64,000 nucleotides of DNA from NCBI GenBank assembly GCA_001898385.1, contig MKTT01000112.1, forward strand, positions 1 to 64,000, given 5' to 3'. The translations under genes were made by a program, and so were the position numbers. The notes beneath the pieces are model-generated. The model saw nothing but the letters and a program-made list of their open reading frames with translations. It had not been told where the DNA came from and did no database searches. Below are positions 60,738 to 64,000 of the stretch, one piece after another. This stretch comes from Planctomycetales bacterium 71-10. Lineage in GTDB: Bacteria > Planctomycetota > Planctomycetia > Isosphaerales > Isosphaeraceae. The stretch's first letter is position 1. Every line of letters starts with the position of its first letter.

Positions 60738-61568
60738 TCAATCCGGGTCGACGCCCAGCTCGCGCAGCATGGCCGCCAGCCGCTCGGCGCGGTCGTCGGC
60801 CTGTTCCCGCAGCCGCCGCTCCGCCTCGGCCCGCTCTCGCTCCGCCTCGGCCCGCTCTCGCTGGACGGCGGCGCGGAGGTCGGCATCCTCGCGGAGCCGG
60901 CGCTCGGCGACGGCCTGGCGCTGGGCCCGACGGCGTCGTCGACGCTCCTCGTCGGCGGCCTGCTTGACCTCCTGGAACGTCCGGAACCGCTCGCCGCCCG
61001 GGCCGCGCACGACCAGCGCGTCCTTCCGCCGCGGGGCCTTGAACGTGATCCCCAGCCGCGGGCTCGCCCAGCCGCGGAAGTCGGCGATCGGCCGCAGCCC
61101 GCCGCCCTCGCGGGCCCAGCCCTCCAGCTTGCCGGACTCGGGGTCGTAATAGTAATATTCTTCGACGCCGCGGCGGTCGTAGATCGCCAGCTTGCGCCTC
61201 ATCTCGGCGGCCGTGTTGCTCGGCGAGTCGATCTCGAAGACCACCTGCGGCGCGACGCCGGCCTCGACCCACTCGCGGTACGATCGGCGGTGGCCCTTCG
61301 GCCGGCCGAAGACCACGAGCACGTCGGGGGCGACGACGTCGTACTTGTCCGTCCGGTCGGCGTACCAGAGCAGGTCGGCGGCGACGAAGACGTCGTCGCG
61401 GTCGGCGAACAGGGCGGCGATCCCCTCCTTGATCGTGACGATCCACTGGTACTGGAGCGTGCTCTCGGCCATCGGCTCGCCGTCGCTGCTGGGATACTCC
61501 GGCTCGTAGGGGTCGACGAAGATCGAATCTTCCGTCGAGGGTCCGGGTCCGGGCTGGGCGGTGCTCAT
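60738..61568 (-). CDS. Uma2 family endonuclease-like protein
   Basis: 276 residues. The ATG has GGGAG upstream. The Uma2 (DUF820) core is clear: FVAADLLWYADRTDKYDVVAPDVLVVFG, then PQVVFEIDSPSNTAAEMRRKLAIYDRRGVEEYYYYDPESGKLEGW. The D...E-x-D-x-N layout is the family's PD-(D/E)xK-like active site. The last 90 residues form a long coiled coil with repeated RAEAER units, unusual in length but common in planctomycete and cyanobacterial members. Its biological function is not established. It may be a restriction-like nuclease. Confidence 0.88.
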   Translation of the reverse strand: MSTAQPGPGPSTEDSIFVDPYEPEYPSSDGEPMAESTLQYQWIVTIKEGIAALFADRDDVFVAADLLWYADRTDKYDVVAPDVLVVFGRPKGHRRSYREWVEAGVAPQVVFEIDSPSNTAAEMRRKLAIYDRRGVEEYYYYDPESGKLEGWAREGGGLRPIADFRGWASPRLGITFKAPRRKDALVVRGPGGERFRTFQEVKQAADEERRRRRRAQRQAVAERRLREDADLRAAVQRERAEAERERAEAERRLREQADDRAERLAAMLRELGVDPD

Positions 61569-61664
61569 GGCGAGGGCTCCCGCGCTTCGCGTTGGTCACA
61601 GGCGTTCAGTCCATGTCTACCACGAACCGGGCCTCCCCGCCAGCCGAAGCCGGAGCCGGGCGCG

Positions 61665-61694
61665 TTGACGGATCGGCCGCGAGGCCGGTATAGG
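61665..61694 (+). promoter_or_regulatory. Candidate glmS promoter
   Basis: TTGACG (five of six) at 61665-61670 and TATAGG (four of six) at 61689-61694, 18 nt apart. Transcription would start about 50-55 nt before the ATG. No ribozyme core was seen in the short leader. Confidence 0.45.
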
Positions 61695-61753
61695 TGCATC
61701 GGGAGGGCCGCCCGGCGCCGGGCCGCCGCGACGCATTCAAGGGGGATGTCGCC

Positions 61754-63595
<1,842 letters not shown>

Positions 63596-63623
63596 CGCCG
63601 GACGCCCCGGGGGATGATGAATG

Positions 63624-64000
63624 TCAGGCCCGAGCCCGCCGCCGCGCGGCCAGGCCGACGACCAGGACGGCCGTCCCCGCCATGGCCAGGCTCGCCGGTT
63701 CGGGGACGGCCGCGGCGCCGAGGGCGTAGGTGATGTCGTCCACGGCGAAGTAGGCGGGCGAGGCGAAGCCGTATCCGTCCGCGGTTTCGAGCGTCCCGGA
63801 TACGTTGAAGTACAGCCGCTCGGCCCCGGCCAGGGCCGACAGGTCCATGTATTTCCAGCTGTCGACGATGACAGCCCCTGTCAGATCCCGGTTGTCGCCC
63901 AGGTAGAAGTCGACGCCGATGGCAGCCCCCATAGCGTCCGTGAGCACATTGCCGGAAGCGTCCGTCCCGTAGGCCGTCACCTTGAACCAGTCGGGGAATT
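63624..64000 (-). CDS. DUF4465 domain PEP-CTERM protein, partial (5' end outside window)
   Basis: The frame is open to the right edge, so only about 125 C-terminal residues are visible. They read FPDWFKVTAYGTDASGN, VDFYLGDNRDLTGAVIVDSW, KYMDLSALAGAERLYFNVSG and ASPAYFAVDDITYAL, the second half of DUF4465. The C-terminus is VPEPASLAMAG, a hydrophobic stretch and LAARRRARA, a PEP-CTERM signal. It is a paralogue of the riboswitch-preceded gene at 45091. Its promoter and any riboswitch lie beyond the window. It is convergent with glmS across a 28-nt gap. Confidence 0.85.
   Translation of the reverse strand, partial: FPDWFKVTAYGTDASGNVLTDAMGAAIGVDFYLGDNRDLTGAVIVDSWKYMDLSALAGAERLYFNVSGTLETADGYGFASPAYFAVDDITYALGAAAVPEPASLAMAGTAVLVVGLAARRRARA

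Noticed and set aside
61695..61753. glmS ribozyme before glmS
   Set aside because: The short leader has no recognisable ribozyme core.

Overview
The window is about 70% GC and reads as chromosome of a planctomycete, most likely of the Isosphaeraceae (Paludisphaera/Singulisphaera/Aquisphaera type). This is inferred from the mix of families: three PEP-CTERM proteins, a paired DUF1549/DUF1553 protein and DUF1501 protein, a PVC-type CxxCH cytochrome c fused to HEAT repeats, Gfo/Idh/MocA dehydrogenases with long spacers, a Uma2 nuclease, and a secreted protein with the IExLExRLxLS N-terminal motif. No rRNA, tRNA, CRISPR array, transposase or phage gene was recognised.

Layout. 1-11.3 kb: the 3' part of a giant Calx-beta surface protein, a PEP-CTERM protein and three secreted low-complexity proteins. 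11.3-17.5 kb: a 1504-residue metalloprotease/VWA protein that looks like a bacterial CLCA homologue, a repeat-rich secreted protein and a small lipoprotein. 17.8-24.7 kb: an orphan acyl carrier protein and a minus-strand operon for a three-subunit molybdenum hydroxylase followed by three small genes. 25-31.9 kb: DUF1501 and DUF1549/1553 genes, a small membrane protein and two oxidoreductases. 32.2-35.3 kb: two adjacent VQVKGTT (DUF4365-like) proteins, then ApbE-DUF2271 and PepSY genes. 35.4-42.6 kb: the CxxCH/HEAT protein, a GNAT enzyme, and a MarR-pirin-DoxX cluster. 42.6-47.2 kb: a LEPR-like secreted protein, a TolC-family protein, a DUF4465 PEP-CTERM protein preceded by a cobalamin riboswitch, and an alpha/beta hydrolase. 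47.3-54.2 kb: histidine kinase plus PP2C response regulator, a toxin-antitoxin pair, a macrodomain protein and a two-gene ABC exporter. 54.3-64 kb: secreted proteins, a TlpA-like protein, a glycosyltransferase and epimerase, Uma2, glmS and a second, truncated DUF4465 PEP-CTERM protein.

The most interesting signal is the cobalamin riboswitch at 46092-46271 (minus strand). It has a complete B12 box and a perfect 7-bp closing stem and lies directly upstream of the DUF4465 PEP-CTERM gene. As far as I recall, DUF4465 relatives in Bacteroidota include surface B12-binding proteins (BtuH). This suggests a planctomycete B12-capture protein sorted by PEP-CTERM rather than by lipidation. A second DUF4465 gene runs off the right edge.

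A second theme is a family of paired inverted repeats (REPIN/MITE-like) at about 24.8, 26.4, 39.2 and 56.4 kb, with a half copy at 42.1 kb. The 39.2-kb copy has 24-bp terminal inverted repeats and an apparent 6-bp target duplication.
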